Source: Lichenihabitans sp033947565
Lineage (GTDB): Bacteria > Pseudomonadota > Alphaproteobacteria > Rhizobiales > Beijerinckiaceae
Reading direction: 5' to 3'
NCBI RefSeq assembly: GCF_033947565.1
Contig: NZ_JARPVX010000003.1
Span: 1 to 64,000, forward strand
Length of the DNA: 64,000 nucleotides
This document shows positions 16,760-25,625 of the stretch, piece after piece. Below the pieces are notes generated by a model. That model saw only the letters and a program-made list of their open reading frames with translations, did no database searches and had not been told where the DNA came from. Numbering within the stretch: the first letter of the stretch is position 1; every line of letters begins with the position of its first letter. The translations under genes were made by a program, and so were the position numbers.

Positions 16760-18580
16760 TTATACGGCTTCCTTGGTCCGGTCGGCGCGCTTGCGCTCGT
16801 TCGGATCGAGCTTCACCTTCCGTAGGCGGATCGACTTCGGCGTCACTTCGACGAGTTCGTCGTTCTCGATGTAGGCCAGGGCCCGCTCGAGCGTCATGCG
16901 GATCGGCGGGGTGAGGCGCACCGCTTCGTCCTTGCCGGCGGCGCGGACGTTGGTGAGCTTCTTGCCCTTGAGCACGTTCACCTCGAGGTCGTTCTCGCGG
17001 GTGTGCTCGCCGATGATCATGCCCTGATACACCTTCCAGCCGGGCTCGATCATCATCGGGCCACGATCCTCGAGGTTCCACATGGCATAGGCCACGGCCT
17101 CGCCGGAATCGGTCGACAACAGCACGCCGTTGCGGCGGCCCTGGATTTCGCCCTTCCACGGCGAATAGGCGTGGAACAGCCGGTTCATGATCGCCGTGCC
17201 CTTGGTGTCGGTCATCAGTTCGCCCTGATAGCCGATGAGCCCGCGGGTCGGGGCGTGGAAGACGAGGCGCAGGCGATTGCCGCCCGACGGCCGCATCTCC
17301 ATCATGTCAGCCTTGCGCTCCGACATCTTCTGCACGACGACGCCCGAGTGCTCCTCATCGACGTCGATCACCACCTCTTCGATCGGCTCGAGGCGATCGC
17401 CCGAAGCCTCGTCGGTCTGGAACACCACGCGCGGCCGCGACACGCTGAGCTCGAATCCCTCGCGCCGCATCGTCTCAATCAGGATGGCGAGTTGCAATTC
17501 ACCACGACCCGCCACCACATAGGCGTCGGTGCCGGGCGACTCCGTGATCTTCAGCGCGACGTTGCCTTCGGCTTCCTTGAACAGGCGGTCGCGGATGACG
17601 CGGCTCGTCACCTTGTCGCCCTCGGTGCCGGCGAGCGGGCTGTCATTGACCAGAAAGGTCATCGACAGGGTCGGCGGATCGATCGGCTGCGCGTGCAGGG
17701 CCTCGGTCACCTCGGGGGCGCACACGGTGTCGGCCACGTTGAACTTCGACAAGCCCGCGATGGCCACGATGTCGCCTGCCTCGGCGATCTCGATCGGGGT
17801 GCGCTCGATACCGCGGAACGCCATGATCTTCGAAATGCGCCCGCTCTCGATCAGATTACCGGAATTATCCAGAACCTTCACGGTCTGGTTCGGCTTGATC
17901 GAGCCCGATTGCACGCGTCCGGTGATCATGCGACCGAGGTATGGGTTGGCTTCGAGCAGCGTCCCGAGCATGCGGAACGGCCCTTCCTCGACCTTCGGCG
18001 CCGGCACGTGCTTCATCACGAGCTCGAACAAAGGCGTCATGCCCTCCTGCGGCCCGTCGGGCGCATCGGCCATCCAGCCGTTCCTGCCCGACCCGTAGAG
18101 GATGGGAAAGTCGAGCTGGTCGTCGTTGGCGTCGAGGGCTGCGAAGAGGTCGAACACCTCGTTGACGACCTCGGTAATGCGGGCGTCGGGGCGGTCCACC
18201 TTGTTGATGGCGACGATCGGCTTCAGGCCGATCTTCAGCGCCTTGCCGACCACAAACTTGGTCTGGGGCATCGGGCCCTCGGCCGCGTCCACCAGCACGA
18301 TCACGCCATCGACCATCGACAGGATGCGCTCGACCTCACCGCCGAAATCGGCGTGGCCAGGCGTATCGACGATGTTGATGCGGGTGTCGTTCCACACCAC
18401 CGACGTGGCCTTGGCCAGGATGGTGATGCCGCGCTCCTTTTCGAGGTCGTTCGAGTCCATCACGCGCTCGGCGACCCGCTGGTTCTCGCGGAAGGCACCC
18501 GATTGCTGAAGGAGTTTGTCGACGAGCGTCGTCTTGCCGTGGTCGACGTGCGCGATGATGGCGATGTTGCGAAGGTCCAT
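16760..18580 (-). CDS. typA: Translational GTPase TypA/BipA
   Basis: TypA/BipA is a ribosome-associated GTPase of the EF-G/LepA superfamily that helps 50S assembly and growth under stress. The 606-residue product starts MDLRNIAIIAHVDHGKTTL, with G1 AHVDHGKT, G3 DTPGHADFGGEV and G4 NKVD all intact. The start at 18580 is the conserved one; a longer in-frame extension to 18652 is not supported by the family. The C-terminus contains the BipA-specific region (GMIIGEHTRENDLEVNVLKGKKLTNVRA). Its 3' end faces nemA across the shared terminator. Confidence 0.97.
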   Translation of the reverse strand: MDLRNIAIIAHVDHGKTTLVDKLLQQSGAFRENQRVAERVMDSNDLEKERGITILAKATSVVWNDTRINIVDTPGHADFGGEVERILSMVDGVIVLVDAAEGPMPQTKFVVGKALKIGLKPIVAINKVDRPDARITEVVNEVFDLFAALDANDDQLDFPILYGSGRNGWMADAPDGPQEGMTPLFELVMKHVPAPKVEEGPFRMLGTLLEANPYLGRMITGRVQSGSIKPNQTVKVLDNSGNLIESGRISKIMAFRGIERTPIEIAEAGDIVAIAGLSKFNVADTVCAPEVTEALHAQPIDPPTLSMTFLVNDSPLAGTEGDKVTSRVIRDRLFKEAEGNVALKITESPGTDAYVVAGRGELQLAILIETMRREGFELSVSRPRVVFQTDEASGDRLEPIEEVVIDVDEEHSGVVVQKMSERKADMMEMRPSGGNRLRLVFHAPTRGLIGYQGELMTDTKGTAIMNRLFHAYSPWKGEIQGRRNGVLLSTDSGEAVAYAMWNLEDRGPMMIEPGWKVYQGMIIGEHTRENDLEVNVLKGKKLTNVRAAGKDEAVRLTPPIRMTLERALAYIENDELVEVTPKSIRLRKVKLDPNERKRADRTKEAV

Positions 18581-18682
18581 GAGCCGAACGGTAAAGGGGA
18601 AGACGGAGGCCTTCCTGACACGGGAACGATATGTGCGCGAGTGAAAGCGCACCGGCGCCCTACATCGGCTCCGGCACGCTCA

Positions 18683-18698
18683 TTTCGCAACTGCGAAA
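18683..18698. promoter_or_regulatory. Short palindrome upstream of typA
   Basis: TTTCGC-AACT-GCGAAA is a perfect 6-bp-arm inverted repeat about 100 bp upstream of the typA start, in the 193-bp spacer before the ClpP-like gene's terminator. It could be an operator or a hairpin in the typA leader. No function can be assigned. Confidence 0.3.
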
Positions 18699-18813
18699 CG
18701 ATTACAACAAAATGCTGGACTTGGGAATGGCACCAATCAGCCCCGGAAGCGCCGCCGATCGCTATCGGGATCGATTAGGACCCTTGCACGCAGTTCGACA
18801 GCCGATCGTGCAG

Positions 18814-18833
18814 AAAAATGCCCCGTGCGGGGC
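18814..18833 (-). terminator. Intrinsic terminator after the ClpP-like gene
   Basis: On the minus strand the sequence reads GCCCC-GCAC-GGGGC followed by ATTTTTCT, a short GC hairpin with a U run 12 bases downstream of the stop of the ClpP-like gene at 18846. It should end the leftward transcript from the upstream TAXI/ClpP-like genes before typA. Confidence 0.7.
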
Positions 18834-18845
18834 GGGTCGGAGGTG

Positions 18846-20354
18846 TCACTTGGCAGCCCGTAGAACCTGGGCCGCCTCCCAATCGCGGATCGCCCGGCCG
18901 CCGGAAGCGCCGATCGCAAAGCTCATCCTGATCGTCCGGGCCTGGTCCACCATGATGGGCACGTCGATCCACTGATCCACCGCCAATAGCGCCAGATCCC
19001 GTTCGGCGCTCTCGGCAACATCCGAAAGAACCATATCGAGCACGGCGGGCGGCGATGGATCGGATCGGCCCAGGAACGGATCCGGCAAGGCATGCGCGTC
19101 CTTGCGCAGTCCGGGTGCCTCGAGCGCCAGGATATGACGAAAGGGACTGCTGCCGCCATGCAGCATCCGCACCGTGAGGTGCAGCGACGGCGCCCGTCCG
19201 CTTTCCGTCCGGCTGATGCGGAAGCTGAGGGTGCCGGCATCGTCGTCGAGGCTCACGGCGGCGACAAGGTCGATGGAAGCGGGGGTATCGCTCGTGCCGG
19301 TAATGCGCTGCACGGACCATGTCGCATGGCCCCCATAGGAGGTGACCGCAGTGCCCGCCTCGTCGACCAAGGCCGCGATCTCGTGGGGCGCATTTGGATC
19401 GAGGCTGCCGGGCGGCGGTCCGACCGGCACCGGCTTGAGCTCCGTCGCAAAGACCGCACGGGGTGCGAGGTCCTCGTCATCGCCACTTGCGGTTGCCAAC
19501 CGGGTGGCGGCGAGCTCGTCCGGCGTCAGCCACGACATACCGGCTGCGGGCGCGGCCCGGAGCAAGGGCATCAGCCCGGCACCAATGCCCATGCGCGTGT
19601 AATAGGAGGCGGTGTCGCCATAACTCGAGCGGGTTTGCACCGTCACGGCGGTGTCGGGCAGCGGCCTTTCGGACACGAGCGTGCGGCTGACCTCCTGGCG
19701 CACCCCATTCATCGTGCGGGTGACGATACGGTAGGTCCGCATCACCTTCACCTTGCGGGCGAAGCTCAGATATTCGTGAACGCCGACATGTGCCTGAGGG
19801 GACACGAAGCGCCGGGTGCCGGCCGCCAGGATCAGTGGGCACGCGGATGCGCAGAGAGCTTGCCGCGGGTCGGGCCGGCCCGAGGCGATGCCGTTCGGCA
19901 GCAGGGTCCCGCATGCGTCGCGATCGGCCGGGCACAAAGTCAGGATCGTCCGCGCCACGACGACATCGAGGTGCCGCTCGCGCACCATCCTGCCGATCGC
20001 CATGGCTTCGCTCACGAGGCCGCCCGGCGAATCGATGAGGACGGCGTGAGGCGCCCGGCCGGCGAGGCGCGCTATCCGGGCGAAGGCCGCCGCCGATCCC
20101 GGCCCGATCGGCCCTTCCACGGCGATCCATTCGGCGCAGCGATCCGGCGCGCAACGCGGGTCGCTGCTCCGCACGAGGCGCACGGCAACGGGCCGGTTCA
20201 CTTTCGAGAGGATCTGGGCGCCGGGCTGAGCAAGCCTGGATGAAGCTTGCGCAACGGGCGCCCCGATGCCGAGGCCGCAGACGAGTCCCGCGGCCAACCA
20301 TCCCGACCGCCATCGGCGCCGGCGGTCCTGAGCTACCGAAACCGCTGAAACCAT
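18846..20354 (-). CDS. Secreted ClpP-class (COG3904-like) serine-peptidase-fold protein
   Basis: The 502-residue product has a basic N-terminus and a hydrophobic segment (WLAAGLVCGLGIGAPVAQA) that looks like a signal peptide. Residues from about 85 resemble the ClpP/crotonase-fold predicted periplasmic proteins: LIDSPGGLVSEAMAIGRMVRER, then ALCASACPLILAAGTRRFV with the presumed nucleophile serine, and VGVHEYLSF with the presumed histidine. The C-terminal 250 residues are unlike a peptidase and I do not recognise them. The start at 20354 was taken because upstream in-frame sequence lacks family features. It follows the TAXI receptor gene on the same strand after 121 bp. Confidence 0.7.
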   Translation of the reverse strand: MVSAVSVAQDRRRRWRSGWLAAGLVCGLGIGAPVAQASSRLAQPGAQILSKVNRPVAVRLVRSSDPRCAPDRCAEWIAVEGPIGPGSAAAFARIARLAGRAPHAVLIDSPGGLVSEAMAIGRMVRERHLDVVVARTILTLCPADRDACGTLLPNGIASGRPDPRQALCASACPLILAAGTRRFVSPQAHVGVHEYLSFARKVKVMRTYRIVTRTMNGVRQEVSRTLVSERPLPDTAVTVQTRSSYGDTASYYTRMGIGAGLMPLLRAAPAAGMSWLTPDELAATRLATASGDDEDLAPRAVFATELKPVPVGPPPGSLDPNAPHEIAALVDEAGTAVTSYGGHATWSVQRITGTSDTPASIDLVAAVSLDDDAGTLSFRISRTESGRAPSLHLTVRMLHGGSSPFRHILALEAPGLRKDAHALPDPFLGRSDPSPPAVLDMVLSDVAESAERDLALLAVDQWIDVPIMVDQARTIRMSFAIGASGGRAIRDWEAAQVLRAAK

Positions 20355-20459
20355 CGGGCCGCGCTCAACGAGGGAGACGCTACGATAGCCGAGCCAACCC
20401 CCTTGTAAACATGCGGATGGGCGCGGCATCCGACGCGTACCCGACGCGGCGACACAGAC

Positions 20460-20475
20460 GCGGACGGACGTCCGC
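20460..20475 (-). terminator. Hairpin directly behind the TAXI receptor gene
   Basis: GCGGAC-GGAC-GTCCGC is a perfect 6-bp stem abutting the stop codon of the TAXI gene. There is no U run, so it is a weak or Rho-assisted terminator, or an mRNA-stabilising 3' end. Confidence 0.4.
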
Positions 20476-21810
20476 TCAGCGGGCCTGCACGAGTGTCGGC
20501 CGATCCTGCGGCAGCGTTGCGGCATCGGGCATCCGGAGGGCATCGCGACGGTCCCGCACGGCACCACGCACCTGGTCGAAGGCGAGGCGCAGCGTCGCCA
20601 CACAACGCTCGTCGAGGCCGCGCGCGAAGGACCGGTCGAGCGAGGCCGCCAGCAGGGTGTCGGTTTCCCCTTCCAGGTCTTGGACGGCCGCGAGGGTCGG
20701 CGCCTGACGCACCAGCTTGAAGATCTCGACGAGGCGCTCGATACTGCGCTCGGCCTCCTGCAGCCCTTGGGCGTTCAAGCGGCTGAACAAGGCGCCCGCA
20801 CCGGAGGCCAGTACACCGAAGAACATCGCCGCGAGATAAATGTAGTCGCTGTAGGCGTCGAGGAATGATTCTTCTTCGTCGTCGATATAGGCCGCGGTGC
20901 CCGGGTGGGCCGGCAACGGCGATCCCTTGTCGGTCGAGGGCGCCTCGATACGCTGCGCCAGAGGATCGAGCGCCACGAGGGCGCTTCGCTCGGCGAGAAA
21001 GAACCGGGTCACGTCCGCCACCGTGCGTTCGGAAAGTTCCGAGCTGGCGACCAGTCGGTGCGTGACGCTGAGCGTATCGAATTCTTCGCTCGGCAGCGGC
21101 GGCGAGCCCCGGAACGCCCCTTTCACGACCTCGAAGGAATCGTAGGCCGGCGAGCGCTGCGCCACCGCAGCCGCTTCGGGCACGCCGATGAAGGTCGGCG
21201 GGCCGCCGCCCGCCTTGGCGACCGCCCGCACGGTGTCCTGAACGGGCGCCGACGACAGGATGCCGATGATCAGCACGGCATCGACCTTCCGGTCGGCGAC
21301 AGCCTGCGCCACCTCGTCCCGGTTGAGGCGGATACGCTTCACCGCCGTGGCGAGGATGTCGTACTGGCCGAGGATCGTATCGAGCAGATCCTGGTTCTCG
21401 ATCGCGCCGACGATTCCGACCGTGTGGCCCGGCAGGGCCGTCACCTCGGCGATCTCGCCGCCATGCGGCACCATCAGGATCGCAGCATCCCTGTGCAGGA
21501 TCACCACACTTTGTCCGTCGGCCGGCATCGGGGCGTCGGTCCGCACCACCGCCATATCGACCTTGCCACCATCGAGGGCCGTCGAGGCCGCCTGGGCGTC
21601 AGGCGTGTCGACGAGCTTGAACCGGATCGGATGGTGGTTGTGGCGCACCACCTTGCTGGCAGCCGACAGCAGGGCGTAATCGCCGTGGTTCTCGCTCGGC
21701 ACCGCGACACGGACGATCGTCGGGCGCTCGACAAAAAACAGGCCACCCCCACCCAGACAGGCCACAGCCACAATGCTGCAGGCCCCGGCCAGGATCATGG
21801 ATCGACGCAT
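20476..21810 (-). CDS. TAXI-family (TRAP) solute-binding protein with C-terminal membrane anchor
   Basis: A 444-residue protein whose residues 30-290 resemble TAXI-type TRAP-transporter receptors: VRVAVPSENHGDYALLSAASKVV, DAQAASTALDGGKVDMAVVRTD and GHTVGIVGAIEN. The N-terminus has one hydrophobic signal or anchor segment. Unusually, a second membrane segment lies at about residues 325-343 (YLAAMFFGVLASGAGALF), followed by a charged helical tail of about 100 residues (LQEAERSIERLVEIFKL). No TRAP permease gene (DctM/DctQ fusion) is adjacent. The topology would place the ligand domain outside and the tail inside, as in a receptor rather than a soluble transporter subunit. Confidence 0.8.
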   Translation of the reverse strand: MRRSMILAGACSIVAVACLGGGGLFFVERPTIVRVAVPSENHGDYALLSAASKVVRHNHHPIRFKLVDTPDAQAASTALDGGKVDMAVVRTDAPMPADGQSVVILHRDAAILMVPHGGEIAEVTALPGHTVGIVGAIENQDLLDTILGQYDILATAVKRIRLNRDEVAQAVADRKVDAVLIIGILSSAPVQDTVRAVAKAGGGPPTFIGVPEAAAVAQRSPAYDSFEVVKGAFRGSPPLPSEEFDTLSVTHRLVASSELSERTVADVTRFFLAERSALVALDPLAQRIEAPSTDKGSPLPAHPGTAAYIDDEEESFLDAYSDYIYLAAMFFGVLASGAGALFSRLNAQGLQEAERSIERLVEIFKLVRQAPTLAAVQDLEGETDTLLAASLDRSFARGLDERCVATLRLAFDQVRGAVRDRRDALRMPDAATLPQDRPTLVQAR

Positions 21811-21914
21811 GCCGCCCTCCCGGTCCAGGTGCCGCCATGCGACCCCGGATCTGTGATCAGTGCGTCATTCTGGGTCGAGGATTCGGGCGGGGCAATGACC
21901 TCATCCCGGTTTCC

Positions 21915-23012
21915 TCAATTGGCGAAGCGGAAATGCAGCACATCGCCATCGGCCACGATGTACTCCTTGCCTTCGAGGCGGAACTTGCCCGCCTCGCGGG
22001 CGCCCGCTTCGCCCCGGCTCGCCACGTAATCCGCATAGGCGACGGTTTCGGCCCGGATAAAGCCCTTTTCGAAATCCGAATGGATGACGGCGGCGGCCTG
22101 CGGGGCCCGGGTGCCGGTGGTGATGGTCCAGGCCCGGGCCTCCTTGGGGCCGACCGTGAAATAGGTGATGAGCCCGAGCAGGGCGTAGCCCGACCGGATG
22201 ACGCGGTTGAGGCCCGGCTCCGTCAGGCCGACGGCATCGAGGTAGTCGCGCTGCTCGGCCTGCGGCAACACGGCGATTTCGCTCTCGATCTTGGCCGACA
22301 CCACCACGGCTTGAGCGCCCTCGCGCGTCGCATGGGCGGCCACCAGGCCGGAAAAGTCATTGCCGTTCTCGGCGGCCGATTCCTCGACGTTGCAGACGTA
22401 GAGCACGGGCTTCGACGACAACAGCCCGAGACCCACGAAGGCCTTGCGCTCTTCGGGCTTCACCTCGACGAGCCGCGCCGGCCGCCCTTCGCGCAGCAGC
22501 ACGAGGCAGCGGGACATCAGGTCGAAGAGTTCCTTCGCTTCCTTGTCGTTGTTCTTCGCGCGCTTCTCGAGCGCGGTCGCGCGCTTCTCGAGCGAGTCGA
22601 GGTCGGCCAGCATCAGCTCGGTCTCGATCGTCTCGATATCGGCCGTCGGGTTGATGGCGCCTTCGACATGGGTGATGTCGCCATCCTCGAAACAGCGCAC
22701 CACGTGGGCGATGGCGTCGCATTCGCGGATGTTGGCCAAAAACTGGTTGCCGAGCCCCTCCCCCTTCGAGGCGCCCCGGACGAGGCCCGCGATATCAACG
22801 AAGGTCAGGCGGGTCGGGATGATCTCCTTCGAGCCCGCGATGGGCGCCAGCACGTCGAGACGCTCGTCCGGCACCGCCACATCGCCGACGTTGGGCTCGA
22901 TGGTGCAGAACGGGTAGTTGGCCGCTTGGGCGGCGGCCGTCTGCGTCAGGGCGTTAAAGAGCGTCGACTTGCCGACGTTGGGCAAGCCGACGATGCCGCA
23001 TTTGAATCCCAT
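21915..23012 (-). CDS. ychF: Redox-regulated ATPase YchF (OLA1 family)
   Basis: YchF is a ribosome-associated, Obg-related P-loop ATPase involved in stress and translation control. The 365-residue product begins MGFKCGIVGLPNVGKSTLFNALT with the G1 loop; G3 is DIAGLVRGASKGEGLGNQFL. The C-terminal TGS domain ends FRLEGKEYIVADGDVLHFRFAN, the canonical YchF terminus. The start at 23012 is fixed by conservation, although the frame is open upstream to 23264. It lies 26 bp behind pth in the conserved rplY-pth-ychF order. Confidence 0.97.
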   Translation of the reverse strand: MGFKCGIVGLPNVGKSTLFNALTQTAAAQAANYPFCTIEPNVGDVAVPDERLDVLAPIAGSKEIIPTRLTFVDIAGLVRGASKGEGLGNQFLANIRECDAIAHVVRCFEDGDITHVEGAINPTADIETIETELMLADLDSLEKRATALEKRAKNNDKEAKELFDLMSRCLVLLREGRPARLVEVKPEERKAFVGLGLLSSKPVLYVCNVEESAAENGNDFSGLVAAHATREGAQAVVVSAKIESEIAVLPQAEQRDYLDAVGLTEPGLNRVIRSGYALLGLITYFTVGPKEARAWTITTGTRAPQAAAVIHSDFEKGFIRAETVAYADYVASRGEAGAREAGKFRLEGKEYIVADGDVLHFRFAN

Positions 23013-23038
23013 CGTATCCTCGATCGTGTTGCCGGGCC

Positions 23039-23623
23039 TCAGCCCGGCGGAAGGTCGGCTTCGGTGGCGCGAAACACCTTGTTCTGGAACGCGGCGTCCT
23101 GTTGGCTCACCAGCAGGTCCGCTTCTGCCGCGACCGCGCTGCACAGGCTTTCGACCCACGGGCGTTCGGATTTGGCAAAGTCGCTCAACACATAAGCGTG
23201 AACCAGCGTCTTGTCGCCAGGATGGCCGATGCCGAGCCGTACCCGTCGGTAATCGTTGCCGCAAAGCGCCGTGATGGAGCGAAGCCCGTTGTGGCCGGCG
23301 TTGCCGCCGCCGAGCTTCACCCGGAGCCGCCCGGCCGCCAGGTCGAGCTCGTCGTGCAACACGGTGATGTCGGCGAGCGCCACCTTGTAGAAGCGCATCG
23401 CTTCGCCCACGGAGCGACCGCTGTCGTTCATATAGGTGGATGGCTTCAGCAGGACGGCGCGTTCGCCCCCGACCGTGCCCTCGGACGCAAGCCCCTGGAA
23501 CTTCGAGCGGAAGGCGGGGAACCCATGCCGACGCGCCAGCGCATCGATGGCCATGAACCCGATATTGTGTCGATTGTTCGCATATTGCGAACCGGGATTG
23601 CCGAGGCCGGCAAGGATCAGCAT
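23039..23623 (-). CDS. pth: Peptidyl-tRNA hydrolase
   Basis: Pth cleaves peptidyl-tRNA released from stalled ribosomes, recycling tRNA. The 194-residue sequence starts MLILAGLGNPGSQYANNRHNIGF, including the catalytic histidine in RHNIG. It continues with the conserved KPSTYMNDSG, LHDELDL and GGGNAGHNGLRSI blocks. Start at ATG 23623 matches the family; the open frame upstream to 23842 is not part of the gene. A CGGCTT/AAGCCG stem (23691-23708) sits in the 136-bp gap behind rplY and may partly separate the two transcripts. Confidence 0.97.
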   Translation of the reverse strand: MLILAGLGNPGSQYANNRHNIGFMAIDALARRHGFPAFRSKFQGLASEGTVGGERAVLLKPSTYMNDSGRSVGEAMRFYKVALADITVLHDELDLAAGRLRVKLGGGNAGHNGLRSITALCGNDYRRVRLGIGHPGDKTLVHAYVLSDFAKSERPWVESLCSAVAAEADLLVSQQDAAFQNKVFRATEADLPPG

Positions 23624-23759
23624 GGAATGGTCACACGCAGGCCGGCGCCGCGGCGCTTCGATCGATCGTACCGCCGAGACGGAATGAAGACGGCTTTCAC
23701 AGAAGCCGCTTTTGGCCAGGCGCGGACCACGGCCGAGCCGCGATCCGCGCCGAGGTGTA

Positions 23760-24512
23760 TTACTTCTTGCCCGCGGGGGCAGCGCCCTTTGCAGGTGCGG
23801 CAGCCTTGGCCGGTGCCGCGCCCTTGGCGGGCGCCGCACCACCCTTGGCCGGGGCAGCGCCCTTGGCCGGTGCGCCGGCCTTGCCGGCCGCCGGAGCCGC
23901 AGCGGCGTCGGCCGTCTCCGCAGTGCCTTCTTCTTCGGCGGTCAGCGTGGTCGGCGCCACGACGGTGACGATCGTGAAGTCGCGATCACGGATGATCGGC
24001 TTGCAGCCTTCCGGCAGGGCCACGGCCGAGATGTGCAGCGAATCGTTGATGTCGAGACCAGCGAGATCGATCGTGATGCTTTCCGGGATGTCGTTGGCCG
24101 GAACCATCAGATCAACCGTGTGCTGCACCACGTTGAGGGTGCCGCCGCGCTTGATGCCGGGAGCCGTTTCACCGTTTATGAAGTGCACCGGCACGGCGAC
24201 CTTCAGCTTCGACCCGGCGCGCAGGCGCAGGAAGTCGACGTGCATCGGCGTGTCCTTGACGACGTCGAGCTGGTAGTCGCGCGGAATCACGCGCTCCTTG
24301 CGGCCCTCGATATCGAGCTCGAAGATCGTGGTCAGGAAGTGACCGGCATAGATGAGCTTATGGGTCTCGTTGTACTCGAGCGAGATCGGCTCGGGCGCTT
24401 CGCCCCCGCCGTAAATCACACCCGGTACTCGACCTCCGCGACGAACGCTGCGAGCGGCCCCCTTGCCTGTCCCGCTGCGCACCGCGGCGGCGAGCGTCTT
24501 GATCGCGGCCAT
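23760..24512 (-). CDS. rplY: 50S ribosomal protein L25 (Ctc form)
   Basis: L25 of the long general-stress-protein (Ctc/TL5) form binds 5S rRNA. The 250-residue product starts MAAIKTLAAAVRSGTGKGAARSVRR and contains GGRVPGVIYGGGE and the RDYQLDVVKDTPMHVDFLRL block, then the beta-barrel domain. The last 45 residues are a low-complexity tail built from repeats of AAPAKG and variants, common in alphaproteobacterial L25 but long here. A GGAGAAA ribosome-binding site precedes ATG 24512. It is the first gene of the rplY-pth-ychF set. Confidence 0.96.
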   Translation of the reverse strand: MAAIKTLAAAVRSGTGKGAARSVRRGGRVPGVIYGGGEAPEPISLEYNETHKLIYAGHFLTTIFELDIEGRKERVIPRDYQLDVVKDTPMHVDFLRLRAGSKLKVAVPVHFINGETAPGIKRGGTLNVVQHTVDLMVPANDIPESITIDLAGLDINDSLHISAVALPEGCKPIIRDRDFTIVTVVAPTTLTAEEEGTAETADAAAAPAAGKAGAPAKGAAPAKGGAAPAKGAAPAKAAAPAKGAAPAGKK

Positions 24513-24531
24513 GGTGTTTCTCCAATGAAAA

Positions 24532-24570
24532 CGGCCGCTGAACGCGGCCGGACGGCATTCGGTGAATGCC
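24532..24570 (-). promoter_or_regulatory. Double hairpin in the rplY leader
   Basis: The rplY 5' untranslated region holds two adjacent stems: GGCATTC-GGT-GAATGCC (24554-24570), a perfect 7-bp stem, and CGGCCG (24532-24537) with CGGCCG (24545-24550) around a 7-nt loop. The second ends about 20 bases upstream of the start codon, near the ribosome-binding site. This is the position where ribosomal-protein autoregulatory leaders lie. I know of no described structure that matches it, so the role is inference. Confidence 0.45.
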
Positions 24571-24803
24571 AGGATGTGCGCCCTCGCCTCCAGGGGTGTC
24601 GGAAACGGGCGCGGGAGCCTCATAGGCGCTCGCGGCCACGAAGACAAGCATCTGTTTCCCGGAACACGCCCACCGGAGGCGAGCGTCGACCGCAGCTTGT
24701 ATTTCAAAGCCGCACACCGATATCGGGATTCAAGGGTGCGCGAGCGGCCGCGTCGTGGCCGTAAAGCAAAAATCACCCATGAAACGATAAGGCATGGTGG
24801 GCA

Positions 24804-24832
24804 TTACCGTGCGGCTCAGTTCACGCTATAGT
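24804..24832 (+). promoter_or_regulatory. Sigma-70-type promoter candidate for the ECF sigma gene
   Basis: TTACCG (24804-24809) and TATAGT (24827-24832) are separated by 17 bp, and the gene start is 57 bp downstream. The -10 matches five of six consensus bases. No GGAAC/CGTT pair of the EcfG type is seen upstream, so autoregulation by that class is not apparent. The rest of the 376-bp divergent spacer with rplY holds only the leader hairpins. Confidence 0.5.
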
Positions 24833-24888
24833 CTGTGCCGGAATTCCCGTCAGTGTCGAAGCGGGCGTGCTTCGAAAAGGATGTCGAT

Positions 24889-25524
24889 ATGAGTGCTGAG
24901 GACGCCGCGCCAGTGGGCTCGCAGACCGCGAACGGGCGCGCAACGCCGGCTCCCAAGGATGCGGCAGCCGAGCGCAGCCTCAAGCAGGATATGTTGTCTA
25001 CCATTCCGAGCCTGAGGGCCTTCGCTTTTTCGCTTTGCGGCAACGCCGATCGGGCGGATGACCTCGTGCAGGAAACTTTGATGAAGGCCTGGATCAACCA
25101 GAACTCCTTCACCCAGGGGACCAGCATGTCGGCGTGGCTGTTCACGATCCTTCGCAACGTCTTCTACTCGGAATACCGCAAGCGGCGGCGTGAAGTCGAG
25201 GATGCCGAGGGCACGATGGCGGCACGCCTCGTGTCGGTCCCCGAGCAGAACGGCCACATGGACCTGCAGGACCTTCGATCCGCCCTGCAAAAGCTGCCTG
25301 CCGAACAGCGGGAAGCCTTGATCCTCGTGGGAGGTTCGGGCTTTGCCTACGAGGAAGCAGCGCAGATCTGCGGTTGTGCGCTCGGCACCTTGAAAAGCCG
25401 CGTCAATCGCGCCCGCAACGCCATCGCGACACTTCTGGCGCTCGACAATTCCGGCGACGTGGGCCGGCCAGACTGGCAGACCACGGGCGACTTCGGCAGC
25501 ATGCTGATGTGGGAACGCAACTGA
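24889..25524 (+). CDS. ECF-type RNA polymerase sigma factor
   Basis: A 211-residue sigma factor of the extracytoplasmic-function group. Region 2 is clear (LRAFAFSLCGNADRADDLVQETLMKAW, then SAWLFTILRNVFYSEYRKRRRE). Region 4 is ALQKLPAEQREALILVGGSGFAYEEAAQICGCALGTLKSRVNRAR. This pattern is close to the EcfG/RpoE2 general-stress group of alphaproteobacteria, but no nepR or phyR gene is adjacent, so the subgroup is not certain. An N-terminal stretch of about 35 polar residues precedes region 2. ATG 24889 follows AAAGGA; an in-frame GTG at 24835 is less likely. Confidence 0.9.
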   Translation: MSAEDAAPVGSQTANGRATPAPKDAAAERSLKQDMLSTIPSLRAFAFSLCGNADRADDLVQETLMKAWINQNSFTQGTSMSAWLFTILRNVFYSEYRKRRREVEDAEGTMAARLVSVPEQNGHMDLQDLRSALQKLPAEQREALILVGGSGFAYEEAAQICGCALGTLKSRVNRARNAIATLLALDNSGDVGRPDWQTTGDFGSMLMWERN

Positions 25525-25551
25525 GCCGCGACCTGCGGCCCTGACGCTGTC

Positions 25552-25579
25552 GCGGCGGAGGCGATGCTCCCTCCGCCGC
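25552..25579. terminator. Hairpin between convergent sigma-factor and DUF882 genes
   Basis: GCGGCGGAG (25552-25560) pairs exactly with CTCCGCCGC (25571-25579) around a 10-nt loop in the 101-bp convergent gap. No long U run follows on either strand, so it is a probable but not classical bidirectional terminator. Confidence 0.5.
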
Positions 25580-25625
25580 TGTAAACACAGGCTGCGGCGA
25601 TCGGCTCAGCCCGCGTCAGCGACCA

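Noticed and set aside
17003..18778. 591-codon plus-strand frame opposite typA
   Set aside because: Shadow of a highly conserved GTPase gene; the translation is His/Asp/Leu-rich without any domain.
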